Shown: positions 1 through 8,760, counted from the stretch's first letter. The stretch is DNA of 22,904 bases from Fimenecus sp045595185 (GCA_045595185.1 JAZNZX010000018.1:1-22904); one strand, 5' to 3'. The notes: a model not told the origin generated them from the sequence alone. Numbers and translations are program-made.

Positions 1-9
1 AAAAACAAA

Positions 10-134
10 CAACCGCACGAGAGCGGTTGCTTGAAATAGTAATGCGATGTCAAACTTCTATGCCGACTTTTAGTCGGCAAGCCAGTAGGCGGCCCTTATA
101 GGGCCTGTGCAAACCACCAGTTCAACTGGTGGTT
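10..134 (+). repeat. Four-hairpin structured element, left copy (IS200/IS605-end or omega-RNA-like, tentative)
   Basis: Four inverted repeats follow each other. They are A at 10-29 (CAACCGC/GCGGTTG), B at 62-78 (GCCGAC/GTCGGC), then the motif GCCAGTA at 81-87, C at 91-105 (GGCCC/GGGCC) and a perfect 11-bp stem D at 112-134 (AACCACCAGTT/AACTGGTGGTT). The same order, with GCCAGTA between B and C, recurs in inverted orientation at 22770-22893. Strings of short hairpins ending in a GC-rich stem are typical of the structured ends of IS200/IS605-type elements and their tnpB-associated RNAs, so this may be such an end with its tnpB gene outside the window. That identity is inference. No T-run follows D on either strand, so it is not a standard terminator for the operon ending at 160. 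Confidence 0.5.
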
Positions 135-159
135 ATGATTAATCCAGTTGCTAATTATA

Positions 160-1290
160 TCAAATCGGAAATGTATCATCCCAAAGGCTGCGATAAAGCT
201 CTTCCTCATAACTGTTATACTGCAAATCATTATTGTCTTCCACATAAATGGTGTCGATGTCAAGTTTTTCTGTTGTAGTTTGTTTAAGTGGATTATTAAT
301 GTATGGTTTTAATTTATCCCACGTTTTGTGCATGAATTCAGGAAACTTGACTACGGGAATTTCAAAAATATTGGTGGAAACGCAATCGTAAAAATGCGTA
401 TATGCTAAGGATATAAGTGAAGTAGAATAGACTGCTACACATAAAATACCGATTAACATAGTGGAAATTGTCAGTGCAACCTCAGCAAGTGAAAAAACAG
501 TTCCGACAAATGCTGATACACATACGACAATTATAATGCTTAACATCCAGAAGAAATAATCATCGTCTGATTGAATGCTTGAGATGCTACCGTTATCTGT
601 TGCATATGAATTTCCTTTAAGAGCATTATTAAGGCAGACACCTGCAGTTATTTCAAAAAGAGATGTATTACGGGGAACATTTTCAATCCTACCGTTTACA
701 GACATTGTGTAAAGAATCATAGAATCTACTGCAATAATTGTCTTTTTGTCATTCTGTGTATTGGTGAGGACCCTGCCAAGGACTTCATTATCACTTTGAT
801 TTCTACATTTGCTTAGAAGAAAATCTTTTGTATCCTCATTCTTTATGGAAAAAATGGTATCATCGAGCATTTTGTTGAGTGAAGATTCATCAATTCCGTT
901 TTCTTTGATTTGTGCCAGTTCCTCTTTTAGTTCTGTCGTATCAGTATTGCCACTTTCGATGGCAGATTGTACATTTTTCAAAGTATGGCTTACAGAGTGA
1001 AAGGCATGAGCCTTTTCTTCGGGGGATAATTCACTGAATAAAGGGTTAAGTTTTTCATTAATGTTTCCAGCGTCATCGGTGAGCAAATCGTGGATACTGA
1101 AAATTTTATCTACATTCTTAATGATATCCTGAGCCATCAGTTCAGCTTGTTGATTGGATTTGTTTTCCATACTTTCGATGTAAATTTTTTTAAGAACATC
1201 TTCAGTGGTTGTGTTTTCGTCAAATAAGCTTAGTGCATAACTTCTTTTTCTGAGAAGTTCATCACGCTGTTCTTGCGTGAGTTGTAGCAT
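160..1290 (-). CDS. Membrane protein with two C-terminal TM segments, last gene of Hsp70/AAA+ operon
   Basis: This 376-residue protein is not a family I recognise. Residues 1-240 are mostly charged and helical. Two hydrophobic segments at about 246-266 and 270-297 are followed by an acidic tail, which suggests a large soluble domain anchored by a TM hairpin. The N-terminus (YALSLFDEN then a helix ending IIKNVDKIF) and the segment before the TM hairpin (an ITAGVCLNN-like stretch) resemble the same parts of the proteins at 8769-9743 and 7978-8646, so I read it as a distant paralogue. The start is ATG with AAAGGAG about 9 bases upstream. It follows the AAA+ gene by 59 bases, and that gap contains a promoter-like sequence (1314-1330) matching those of the two paralogues. 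It may therefore be transcribed both with the operon and alone. Confidence 0.75.
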   Translation of the reverse strand: MLQLTQEQRDELLRKRSYALSLFDENTTTEDVLKKIYIESMENKSNQQAELMAQDIIKNVDKIFSIHDLLTDDAGNINEKLNPLFSELSPEEKAHAFHSVSHTLKNVQSAIESGNTDTTELKEELAQIKENGIDESSLNKMLDDTIFSIKNEDTKDFLLSKCRNQSDNEVLGRVLTNTQNDKKTIIAVDSMILYTMSVNGRIENVPRNTSLFEITAGVCLNNALKGNSYATDNGSISSIQSDDDYFFWMLSIIIVVCVSAFVGTVFSLAEVALTISTMLIGILCVAVYSTSLISLAYTHFYDCVSTNIFEIPVVKFPEFMHKTWDKLKPYINNPLKQTTTEKLDIDTIYVEDNNDLQYNSYEEELYRSLWDDTFPI

Positions 1291-1313
1291 AATATTTCAC
1301 TCCTTTTACTATC

Positions 1314-1330
1314 TATTGTAATTCTTTATA
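1314..1330 (-). promoter_or_regulatory. Internal promoter-like core before the 376-residue membrane protein gene
   Basis: On the minus strand TATAAA (1330-1325) is followed five bases later by ACAATA (1319-1314). The 11-mer GAATTACAATA is identical to the one at the promoter of the paralogous gene at 7978-8646. The CCTGMCGAGCC box seen at the related promoters is absent at the expected distance, and I see no good -35 hexamer. Activity is inferred from the match only. Confidence 0.4.
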
Positions 1331-1349
1331 GCGAGACTCTTTGACACAA

Positions 1350-3359
1350 TTATTTACATTCTTCATGATATTCAATTTCTTCAATTGTAAAAGCCATTGC
1401 GTTAATTTTATCTTTTATTGCTTCGAAAAGCTTTTTATCATATTCGTCGGCTATGTCGTTGCTTCTGTCAATGTATTCAGCTTTTTCGAGCTTACCTTGT
1501 TCATCTCTTTTGACAATATATCCGTCAGCAGGGAAAAGTGACACATCATTTACTGGTACAAGTTTTTTTCTTAAAAGTCTGATGTAACAGGCGGCAATTT
1601 TTTCCAGGTTGGCTTCTGAACTTCCCTGTGTCTGAAGTGTTGGGTCTTCGATTGCTTTTTTCAAAGCACCACGCCAAGCCTTTGAATCAATCAGTTTACC
1701 ATCTTCAAGGTCTTTATTATCAAAGGTGTTCAGTGCCTTTTTTACAATTTCAACGACATCTGCGCCGGAAACGAATTTGATTTCATTAAGTTCTTTCGGT
1801 TTTACCTCTTCTTCAAGCGATTCATATATAAAGAGATGCATAATATCTGCATGAACAGTAGTTCTTTCCTTATCTGCAAAACAATCATCAGCAAAAATCT
1901 GAGAAGATATTTCCATTCCTTTTTCTGCTGCTTCCTCTTTTCTGTTCCTTTCTGCACGTTTCATCTGTTCAGCAAATATTTGTCTTACTTCTGTCGATGT
2001 AGGCATAAATACTCCATAGCGGATGTCGAAACGACCATTTCTGAAAAGTTCATCGGGAAGATGGCTGATACCATTTGCTGATGCGATGACATAGCATGGA
2101 CAAGTCTTATTATTCAACCATTCCAATAAATCGCCAAACATTCTTTGGAAGGTTCCTCCGCCTTCATTAGATGAGGATTTGGCACCACTTAGATTTTTAT
2201 CAATTTCGTCGATGAAGGCGATACAAGGAGACATGGCTTCAAACATTTTAAGAGCATTCTGAAGGTTCTTCTCTGATTGACCAACCAGTCCTCCCATAAG
2301 ACGACCAAAGTTAAGTTTGACCATAGGAAGATTAAGGTGGCGGTGAAGTACCTTGGCTGCCTCTGATTTACCTACCCCAGGTGGTCCAACTAATATGCAT
2401 CCTTTTGCCGGGAAAGTGCCGTGATAGAGCCTGAATTCGTCAGAATTTTCTCCGAATGTTTTTTTGATTTCATCGGCTTTATCAAGAAAAGTCTGCATAC
2501 CAGCAATGCTATTGCCCGTATTTTTCTTGTTTGAGTCAATGTTATTTATATCTTCGGAATAAAGCTCTAAAAGGTTACCGAAATGTTTAAGATTCTGCTT
2601 TTTTGTTTCTAAAACCAGTTTTTTACACTCTTTAATGTTACACATTAGAGGAGCACCGTTTTCCTGTTTGAGTCTTATCATTTTTTTGATGCAGAATTCC
2701 GCCTGAATGAATGTAAAGCCTCTCATTAAGTAAGCAATTTCCTGTATATCTTTTTCTTTTGGAGCATACTTCTTGTCACCGTATTTCTCATTAATTGTAA
2801 CTATAAGATTCTTGATTTCTTCTGTGCTTGGATAGTCGGGGGTAATAATTTCTGCATAACTAATCAGGTCTTCTTCGAGAAGTGCAGAATTACCATAAAG
2901 AATTACACAGCTCGTCCTTAGTGGTGAATTATCGTCTACGCAACTGACATATGCATTAATATAAGTTCTAAGGCAATGAATAACATTAGCATTAGCTTTT
3001 GTAGTACCTGGCTCACAAACGAGATGAAGCAGAAATAACTTGGATTCAATTCTGTTATCATATGGTGAGGTGTTAGCATATTTTTCAATGAATTCTTTGA
3101 GAGAATTGAATTGTGTTGAAAAATTTTCACATAAAGCTAGATTTGTCTCATCTGATTTTATGTATTTGCCATAGTAGAAATCAGCTCTTCCCTGGCAAGG
3201 GAAGGATTTGAGTTTTAAATCAACAAGGTTACAGCAACTTGCTACACGATTTGCAAGTTCAATCTCGTCTGTATTAAGGAAAATAATAGGTGTTTTCGAG
3301 TCATAAGCATCTCTTGTAAGGCGACAGATTTTTTCAAGAACAGTTTCGTTTTTTCTCAT
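1350..3359 (-). CDS. AAA+ ATPase, Ycf46-like
   Basis: This 669-residue AAA+ ATPase has Walker A GPPGVGKS at 325-332, Walker B IAFIDEID at about 380-387, a sensor-1 ASAN segment at 426-429 and an arginine-finger region FRNGRFD at 439-445. The N-terminal 300 residues (TPIIFLNTDEIELANRV, then a section around ITPDYPSTEEI) and the GLVGQSEKNLQNAL and FGDLLEWLNNKT segments follow the layout of Ycf46-type ATPases, where a degenerate N-terminal ATPase-like domain precedes one active AAA+ module. About 190 residues after the core are extra and charged, possibly a partner-binding tail. The start is ATG, preceded by AAGGAGA. It overlaps the upstream stop by four bases (ATGA), so translation is probably coupled. 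Lying beside an Hsp70-like gene, it may remodel proteins as part of a shared machine. The substrate is unknown. Confidence 0.85.
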   Translation of the reverse strand: MRKNETVLEKICRLTRDAYDSKTPIIFLNTDEIELANRVASCCNLVDLKLKSFPCQGRADFYYGKYIKSDETNLALCENFSTQFNSLKEFIEKYANTSPYDNRIESKLFLLHLVCEPGTTKANANVIHCLRTYINAYVSCVDDNSPLRTSCVILYGNSALLEEDLISYAEIITPDYPSTEEIKNLIVTINEKYGDKKYAPKEKDIQEIAYLMRGFTFIQAEFCIKKMIRLKQENGAPLMCNIKECKKLVLETKKQNLKHFGNLLELYSEDINNIDSNKKNTGNSIAGMQTFLDKADEIKKTFGENSDEFRLYHGTFPAKGCILVGPPGVGKSEAAKVLHRHLNLPMVKLNFGRLMGGLVGQSEKNLQNALKMFEAMSPCIAFIDEIDKNLSGAKSSSNEGGGTFQRMFGDLLEWLNNKTCPCYVIASANGISHLPDELFRNGRFDIRYGVFMPTSTEVRQIFAEQMKRAERNRKEEAAEKGMEISSQIFADDCFADKERTTVHADIMHLFIYESLEEEVKPKELNEIKFVSGADVVEIVKKALNTFDNKDLEDGKLIDSKAWRGALKKAIEDPTLQTQGSSEANLEKIAACYIRLLRKKLVPVNDVSLFPADGYIVKRDEQGKLEKAEYIDRSNDIADEYDKKLFEAIKDKINAMAFTIEEIEYHEECK

Positions 3360-4450
3360 TTTGTGGTCTCCTTCAGATAATCTTCAATTGTTGCATAGCA
3401 ATTTTCTTCATTTGGAGTTTTGCCTTTATCGTAAATGTTTCCTTTGTTATCAAGGAATATGTACTGAGAACGTTTTTTGTCAAATATGATTTCTACGGCA
3501 GAGTATCCACCAAGACCATTGCTCATATGGTTACGGTCATTTGAGTCATCAATTATTCCTTTGTTATTTTTGTTTAGTTTGACTGTTATATAGCTTTTCG
3601 GGTACTCCTCAGCATAGCAGAGAATGGTACCATCTTGTTTATCAGTGGGAATGATATGTTGTACCAGTACAGGGATTTCATTGACCGTGTTTATATATAC
3701 ATATTCGTGTGGTTTTAATATTCTGACAATAGGGGTACTGCTGTCTTCATTGTAAATGTGCAGTGTAACATTTACACCTTGTACACCATATTGGTGAGGA
3801 ATCGCGGTCAATTTTTTGTGAGTTATAATTGAACCGTTTTTTAACAGCTCCGATGCTTCTCTGCCTTTGAGATATATTTCGTACGGTTCGTTTCTTGCAG
3901 GTTTTTCAATATTAATACAATCTGAAGAAAATGCAATTTCTTTTACAACTTCTGATTCGGGTTCAGGGCTTTCCAAGTATGCTCTTTCAGCCTGTTCTGA
4001 AGTTATTTCAAAGCCTTTATCATCGGGTGAATGTTGAGCAAGGCCATAGGCAGAGGTCAGCAGACAGAAAAGCCTGATTTTCTCAATGTTTTCGAGATTT
4101 GTTCCTTGTGCAATATTCCATGTACTTTCAACTAACACATTAAGTTTTTCTTCTTCCATAAGCTTTTTTAATTCAATTAATGAGTTACCTGTAATGGAAT
4201 GTTGGGCAAATGTTGCCAATGTCATATAATCTGATGGTTTTTTGAACAAACGGAGCTCTGCAGGTGTCATGTACATAAGCTGGAAAAATATCTCTGTGTG
4301 ATACTCTGTCAGTGGTGATATATGTCGCATTTTGTTGAGAAAAAAACCTGCGGCAATATTTTTATTACGAAGGATATTATCTGCAGAGAAATTTTCTATA
4401 TAGTCAATAACTCCTCTGATTATCCTGTTGTTCATTACTAATTGTTGCAT
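3356..4450 (-). CDS. Unrecognised operon protein between Hsp70-like and AAA+ genes
   Basis: This 364-residue soluble protein has no family I can name. The first ~170 residues are helical and rich in Leu and Met. A Glu-rich linker (about 165-180) leads to a C-terminal region from about residue 190 with strand-like alternation (for example HEYVYINTV, AVEIIFDKKRSQYIFLDNKG), which suggests a beta-rich domain. I prefer the ATG at 4450 because AGGTGA lies eight bases upstream. A GTG at 4462 overlaps the Hsp70-like gene's stop as GTGA and would add four residues. The 3' end overlaps the AAA+ gene by four bases. Such tight coupling to both ATPase genes suggests it is an adaptor or subunit of the same complex, which is inference from gene order. 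Confidence 0.7.
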   Translation of the reverse strand: MQQLVMNNRIIRGVIDYIENFSADNILRNKNIAAGFFLNKMRHISPLTEYHTEIFFQLMYMTPAELRLFKKPSDYMTLATFAQHSITGNSLIELKKLMEEEKLNVLVESTWNIAQGTNLENIEKIRLFCLLTSAYGLAQHSPDDKGFEITSEQAERAYLESPEPESEVVKEIAFSSDCINIEKPARNEPYEIYLKGREASELLKNGSIITHKKLTAIPHQYGVQGVNVTLHIYNEDSSTPIVRILKPHEYVYINTVNEIPVLVQHIIPTDKQDGTILCYAEEYPKSYITVKLNKNNKGIIDDSNDRNHMSNGLGGYSAVEIIFDKKRSQYIFLDNKGNIYDKGKTPNEENCYATIEDYLKETTK

Positions 4451-4458
4451 ATGTATTA

Positions 4459-6612
4459 TCACCTGTTTTCGTCGAGTATTTCCGGTTTATTGTCGTAAAC
4501 ATAAAACATTACTTTTCCTAAAATAGCCTCGGCATTCAGCATAAGATAGTCTGTAATTTCTTCTTTAAGAACATATTCATTCTTAAAACTTGTGTATAAG
4601 TTTTTATTTGCCTCTTTTTCGAATCCTTTTTTTTCTGCCTTCGACAAAAAACTGTATAATTTTTTTGATTGAATCTCATCCCATTTATGTTCTTCACGGA
4701 ATTTAAGAAGCCCGTCCTGAATAATTTTCTTTGCAGCTTTTGGGTCAGTAGTTTTAGCGAAAGGCATCAAACTATAAATCGAAGAGATTAATTCGATAAA
4801 TCTTTTAGAATAAAGAAGGTCAGCAAGCATCTGTGATATAGCAATATTATATGGATTTTCAGCACCATTTGATTGTATTACAACATTATCTGACAAATTC
4901 ATTTCAAATTTAAAGTCGTTATCATAAATAGTAGCTGAAATTTGATTGGCATAAGCATAAAAGTTATTTCTGTATTCATTGAGGATTTTACCAATTGCAT
5001 CAGAAAAGACCTTCATACAGTCACTGGAGTCGTTTTCAATTTTTTCCTTAATTAAGGTTTTGAAATCATTGTCTTTTATAGGTTTTCCAGAATTGATTGC
5101 ATCTTCAATGGCTGGAAATAGTTTTTCTATAATAAGAGGGACCATGTTATCAACAGCATATCTTAAAATTTTGTCATAACAGGCTGTTGCTTGTCCATAT
5201 GCTCTCCCGTGGTATTCTTGTAAAAATGATTGTACTAAAATCTCAATTTTCTTCATCAGGCAAAGACCTTCAGCAACACAGTAGGAACGGTCTGGATGAG
5301 GAAGAGGTTCGATTCCAAAGATTTCCTTGATGATATCGGAAACTTCAGTAACCTTACCTGTGCCACCTGAAATGAAAACAGAGCCACATTCTTTGTATTC
5401 TACGGCGTGAAAGCATTCTAATATAAAGTCACTAAATTTTTTAAGCAATTTCTGACCTTCGTGGTCAACACCTTTGTTTATTCCCCAGACTTCATTTTCA
5501 ATAAAAGCCTTATTTATTTCTATTTTTTCAAGCTTTTTGTTTTCTTTAACTTCTATAATGATTTCATCGTTATAAATTTCTTTATCTCCGTGGTCATAAT
5601 ATGTTTCCTTTATTTCACGCACTGCTATACGAAGCTTGTCTATGTTGTTGGAAACCTGGTTTTGTTCAAGACCTTTTGAATTAAGTGCTGCGTTCAGGAA
5701 TAATTGGTCAATATTGTAGCCACCCCAGAGTTTGCTTTTAGTTATGATTATCTTACCGGGTAGGATATAGGTGAAATCTATCGTTGACGAGCCTATATCA
5801 AAGACGGCGATTCCTTTACAGATATTGATTTTATTTGTTTTGCCTTCGGATTCATTATCAGTGGTTTTTCCGTTGAACATACCTGCCATAAGAGCTGCTG
5901 TGGACTCTGGCACAATTGTAATGTACGGTGTAGGAATTTTGTTTTCAGGATCTGCAATTGCTTCACTTACAAGATTTTTGAATTTGTTCTGAGAATCTGG
6001 ATTGAGCCATTCATTAGAAGCAGGACATCCGATGCATACCATAAGCTTACCTTTTTCATAAATATCTTTAATATTTTTATCGTTTTCAAGTATGGAGCGA
6101 AAGACTTCCTTAAAGAATTTCGACATAAGCTCTTTATAGGAGTATTTTCCTCCGGGTGCTTTATCTGACCAGTTTTCGTCTTTGGTTTCGTCGGGATGCT
6201 TTTTGAAGTGCTGATAAAAATCAGGATATCCTTTTGCATCTTCACCTATAATCGTTGCACCTTTATTAAAAGCAATCATTGTGTGAATTTTTTCATTTTT
6301 TTCAGTTATAGGAACTCTACGGGATTCAAAATCAATCTTAACATCGGCTTCAATAGTTGGTCCAGCTTTTTTGAAGAATTTTTTCTTGATTTTTTCCGAA
6401 TTCCAGCTAAGAAAATATGCAGTTGTTTCACCGTGTCCGAAATCTATTCCTAATACACCATTGTATTTAAATATATATTGTTGGTTCCAATCAAGAGGAT
6501 TACGCACCTCTTTAAGAATTTCATAGAAATCATTATTTTTAAGTTTTTCTGTCATCAACCAATAATTGTGTGGTATTTCTGCTTTTTTAAGTGTACTTTT
6601 TTCGTTTGCCAT
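4459..6612 (-). CDS. Hsp70-like (actin-fold) ATPase with divergent helical C-terminus
   Basis: This is an Hsp70/actin-superfamily ATPase. From the ATG at 6612 it has 717 residues with phosphate-1 motif GIDFGHGETTAYFL at about 55-68, an Hsp70-like PESTAALMAG segment at about 235-244, phosphate-2 motif AVFDIGSSTIDF at about 269-280 and adenosine motif VFISGGTGKV at about 412-421. About 250 residues follow that are mostly helical and do not look like the beta-sandwich peptide-binding domain of DnaK, so client or partner binding probably differs. I chose 6612 because AGGAGA lies eight bases upstream; the in-frame TTG at 6678, overlapping the upstream gene, has no good ribosome site. It is neither dnaK (no grpE or dnaJ beside it) nor a clear ParM/MreB. 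Its partner is probably the AAA+ ATPase two genes downstream. Confidence 0.8.
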   Translation of the reverse strand: MANEKSTLKKAEIPHNYWLMTEKLKNNDFYEILKEVRNPLDWNQQYIFKYNGVLGIDFGHGETTAYFLSWNSEKIKKKFFKKAGPTIEADVKIDFESRRVPITEKNEKIHTMIAFNKGATIIGEDAKGYPDFYQHFKKHPDETKDENWSDKAPGGKYSYKELMSKFFKEVFRSILENDKNIKDIYEKGKLMVCIGCPASNEWLNPDSQNKFKNLVSEAIADPENKIPTPYITIVPESTAALMAGMFNGKTTDNESEGKTNKINICKGIAVFDIGSSTIDFTYILPGKIIITKSKLWGGYNIDQLFLNAALNSKGLEQNQVSNNIDKLRIAVREIKETYYDHGDKEIYNDEIIIEVKENKKLEKIEINKAFIENEVWGINKGVDHEGQKLLKKFSDFILECFHAVEYKECGSVFISGGTGKVTEVSDIIKEIFGIEPLPHPDRSYCVAEGLCLMKKIEILVQSFLQEYHGRAYGQATACYDKILRYAVDNMVPLIIEKLFPAIEDAINSGKPIKDNDFKTLIKEKIENDSSDCMKVFSDAIGKILNEYRNNFYAYANQISATIYDNDFKFEMNLSDNVVIQSNGAENPYNIAISQMLADLLYSKRFIELISSIYSLMPFAKTTDPKAAKKIIQDGLLKFREEHKWDEIQSKKLYSFLSKAEKKGFEKEANKNLYTSFKNEYVLKEEITDYLMLNAEAILGKVMFYVYDNKPEILDENR

Positions 6613-6664
6613 ACTTTTTATCTCCTTTTGAAATGTGTCAATTATGTTTTTATGTAGGGGAATA

Positions 6665-7828
6665 TCAAACATCTCCAAATTCTTGTATGTATTTAAATTT
6701 GTACGGACTTGTGAATTTCGGATATGAAGGATAGCCCTCTACAAGAGTGAGTAATCCTGAAGAAAGATAGTGGGTTATGAGTGCAACATAAAAGGGGTGT
6801 TTATTATCTATACCATGTTGTGCGAGTGTTTCATAGTAGGTGTTGTGACCTCTTTGAATGATTTCATAACCCGTTGTAATAGCAGTTAAGAATGCAAGGT
6901 CCATGACCATTGCAAAATTGCGATTTGCTTCTGCCATGAATTTTTCTGCCTCAACAGATTCCATCCTGAAGGTTGCAATCACTTTAAGCATTTCATAGTG
7001 ACGGATTTTTTCAGGCGTAAAGGTTTTGGAAGAAGTTTTTGTTTTTTGGGATATATTTACATTGAATTTTTGCCATGTATCATAGCTTATGTCAACCTTT
7101 TCACAGAAATCCAGAAACTCATCGGATGTTGTTATAGGTGGCTCAAGATTACGTATAAGCTCGTTTACGTGTTTGCTGACAGTCTCGTTTACTGCAAAAC
7201 ATTCAGGTATGTTGAGATTAAGGAATGCTTTTTCCTCCAAAGCATCAAGACCTAACTTTTTTGCTATATATTTAAGGGTTTCATCCTTAGTATAATTGAC
7301 CCCATGAGAAAATTTCCACCATGCAGATTTAGTAAAAAAATTATTGTTTTCATCTTTGGTACAAAGTTCTTTTTGAAACACTACGAATTCTTTTTTTATC
7401 AATGTCTCTTTAAGACTTTCACTGGCATTGAGTTCTGCATTTTCAGTAGGCGCAATCATATTGCAAGCATACTCTTTTGCGAGAACTGTAGCATCTTTTT
7501 TGTTAAGATTCAGAAATTCTTCTTTCATAAGAATATCTACCATTTTGTTAAATGTATTTTTATCACCAGGAATAAATGCATCTTTCATAGCATCTTTTGT
7601 TTTATTAAGACGCTTTTCAACACGGAGCATAATTCTTTCTTTGACAAATTCATAGCATGCCAACCTAAGTAATTTCTTCTTTTCGTCGGAAAGCAGGTCA
7701 TTCATTTTACGTTCAAGTTCTCTTCGTTGGTCTTCGTTAAAGGCTTGGTTTATCAGTCTGTTGACCATACTCAGATTTTCTTTTTTTAACTGCTCTTTTT
7801 CTTCTGTAAGTTTTTTAGCTTCTATCAT
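6665..7828 (-). CDS. Helical protein with two HTH-like segments, first gene of the Hsp70/AAA+ operon
   Basis: This 387-residue protein has no firm family match. It opens with a charged coiled-coil-like stretch (residues 1-70). Two later stretches, around KSAWWKFSHG...ETLKYIAKKLGL and ISYDTWQKF...IRHYEMLKVIATFRM, share the pattern W-K/Q-[KF] then a run leading into a Leu/Ile-rich helix. This resembles XRE-like helix-turn-helix modules, and the second continues into DLAFLTAITTGY. I treat the duplicated HTH reading as tentative. The start is ATG with AAGGAG nine bases upstream and a sigma-A-type promoter about 45 bases further on. As first gene it could regulate the operon or be a structural subunit. 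Confidence 0.7.
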   Translation of the reverse strand: MIEAKKLTEEKEQLKKENLSMVNRLINQAFNEDQRRELERKMNDLLSDEKKKLLRLACYEFVKERIMLRVEKRLNKTKDAMKDAFIPGDKNTFNKMVDILMKEEFLNLNKKDATVLAKEYACNMIAPTENAELNASESLKETLIKKEFVVFQKELCTKDENNNFFTKSAWWKFSHGVNYTKDETLKYIAKKLGLDALEEKAFLNLNIPECFAVNETVSKHVNELIRNLEPPITTSDEFLDFCEKVDISYDTWQKFNVNISQKTKTSSKTFTPEKIRHYEMLKVIATFRMESVEAEKFMAEANRNFAMVMDLAFLTAITTGYEIIQRGHNTYYETLAQHGIDNKHPFYVALITHYLSSGLLTLVEGYPSYPKFTSPYKFKYIQEFGDV

Positions 7829-7870
7829 AATAAGGGCTCCTTTTTGTTTAAATACGCCTATATTTAACTT

Positions 7871-7899
7871 ATTATAATACTTTTTTTATTAATTTTCAA
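7871..7899 (-). promoter_or_regulatory. Sigma-A-type promoter of the Hsp70/AAA+ operon
   Basis: On the minus strand TTGAAA (7899-7894), a 17-base spacer and TATAAT (7876-7871) form a near-consensus vegetative promoter. The start of transcription is expected near 7864, giving a leader of about 36 bases before the ATG at 7828. The CCTGMCGAGCC box of neighbouring promoters is absent, so the operon appears to have its own constitutive-looking control. Confidence 0.75.
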
Positions 7900-7908
7900 C
7901 ATATTGCT

Positions 7909-7932
7909 TTAAAAACTAACACAAGATTTGTG
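7909..7932 (-). terminator. Weak terminator-like hairpin after the 222-residue gene
   Basis: On the minus strand a short stem CACAA/TTGTG (7932-7920) is followed within a few bases by TTTTT. The stem has only five pairs, so it is a weak candidate for ending transcription before the operon promoter at 7871-7899. Confidence 0.3.
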
Positions 7933-7977
7933 GTGTAGACTGGTTATTCGAAATATAATAAAAATGTGACTCAAAAT

Positions 7978-8646
7978 TTACATATTGACATATGTAGGGT
8001 CAAAATATTCGTGTTCATAGTCTGTGTCGGAATCAAATGGGCTTTCATCTTTTGGATTTAAAGCTTTTTTAGCTTCTCTGTAACTTTTAATCAAGCCACG
8101 TGTTTCAAAAATCTTGTTACGATAATAATATTTTAATGCAACAAAAGTTAAGACGGGGATGTAGAAAATTCCTGTTGGAATACTTAAAATTAAGATTAGC
8201 AAATCAAAAAGAATAGTGCAGATTTCAGTTTCATTTTCGATGACTTTACCATATACTATTGAATCTTCAAGAATTGAATAATTCCTACTACTGCAGATTC
8301 TGTATGTGGCTTCCGGTATGGTTTCGTAGTTACCCTTCAGATATTCATATATGGTAGATAAGCATTTCAATTTGAAAGTGTTTTTATTCATATAATCGTA
8401 GGAAACATCCACATCGGCTCTTTCTAATTCTTCATAAAAAGCTGTAAGAATGTCATTGTGTATATTACAAGACATTACACTTTCAAAGGAAGCAACGGAG
8501 CACATGCATTTTTTAATAAGTTCATCTTTTGTTTTTTGGTCATAATCACAGAGGATGCCTTCCAGTAATTCCTTTGCACTTATATTTGAATTAATAATAC
8601 TGTAAATGGCTTTGTATTCCTTTAATTTAAAATCTGAATTGTTCAT
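7978..8646 (-). CDS. Membrane-anchored paralogue, 222 residues
   Basis: Of unknown function, this 222-residue protein is probably a shorter paralogue of the next gene upstream (8769-9743). Both begin with a YKA-[IF]-Y...I-[NT]-SN stretch followed by an Asp-Tyr helix and a CM.(S/A)VA segment. Both have a YL(K/R)GNY motif (here at 102-107) about 35 residues before a hydrophobic region (here about 142-172, long enough for a TM hairpin). The tail is acidic. The soluble N-terminal part is helical with several cysteines. ATG is preceded by AAGGAGG at seven bases. It has its own promoter with the shared box (8708-8718). The TM position and the distant likeness to the gene at 160-1290 suggest a membrane-anchored family working with the Hsp70/AAA+ proteins. 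Confidence 0.75.
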   Translation of the reverse strand: MNNSDFKLKEYKAIYSIINSNISAKELLEGILCDYDQKTKDELIKKCMCSVASFESVMSCNIHNDILTAFYEELERADVDVSYDYMNKNTFKLKCLSTIYEYLKGNYETIPEATYRICSSRNYSILEDSIVYGKVIENETEICTILFDLLILILSIPTGIFYIPVLTFVALKYYYRNKIFETRGLIKSYREAKKALNPKDESPFDSDTDYEHEYFDPTYVNM

Positions 8647-8664
8647 ATTTGTACCTCCTTAGTT

Positions 8665-8718
8665 TATTGTAATTCAATTATAACAGTTACCTATGAAGGA
8701 TTATTAGGGTTTAGCAGG
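8665..8718 (-). promoter_or_regulatory. Promoter of the 222-residue gene with shared upstream box
   Basis: On the minus strand the box CCTGCTAAACC (8718-8708) lies 36 bases before TATAAT (8682-8677), which is preceded by TG as in an extended -10. Six bases on, ACAATA (8670-8665) begins at the predicted start site. No -35 hexamer is present, so the box probably binds an activator or other factor. This copy is the most diverged of the four. Confidence 0.6.
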
Positions 8719-8760
8719 AAAAAAGTGGACCGTCGGTACCCGAAAAGTCCAACGGTCCAG
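8718..8760 (-). terminator. Terminator after the 324-residue gene
   Basis: An 8-bp stem TGGACCGT/ACGGTCCA (8759-8752 with 8733-8726) is followed on the minus strand by CTTTTTT. It lies ten bases past the stop at 8769. The T-run runs straight into the CCTGC box of the next promoter, so terminator and promoter are packed end to end. Confidence 0.75.

Noticed and set aside
112..134. Stem D as an intrinsic terminator of the Hsp70/AAA+ operon
   Set aside because: The minus-strand sequence after the stem is TGCAC, with no T-run, though it might slow polymerase.
4459..6612. Hsp70-like gene as housekeeping dnaK
   Set aside because: The C-terminal half is unlike DnaK's peptide-binding domain, and grpE and dnaJ are absent.
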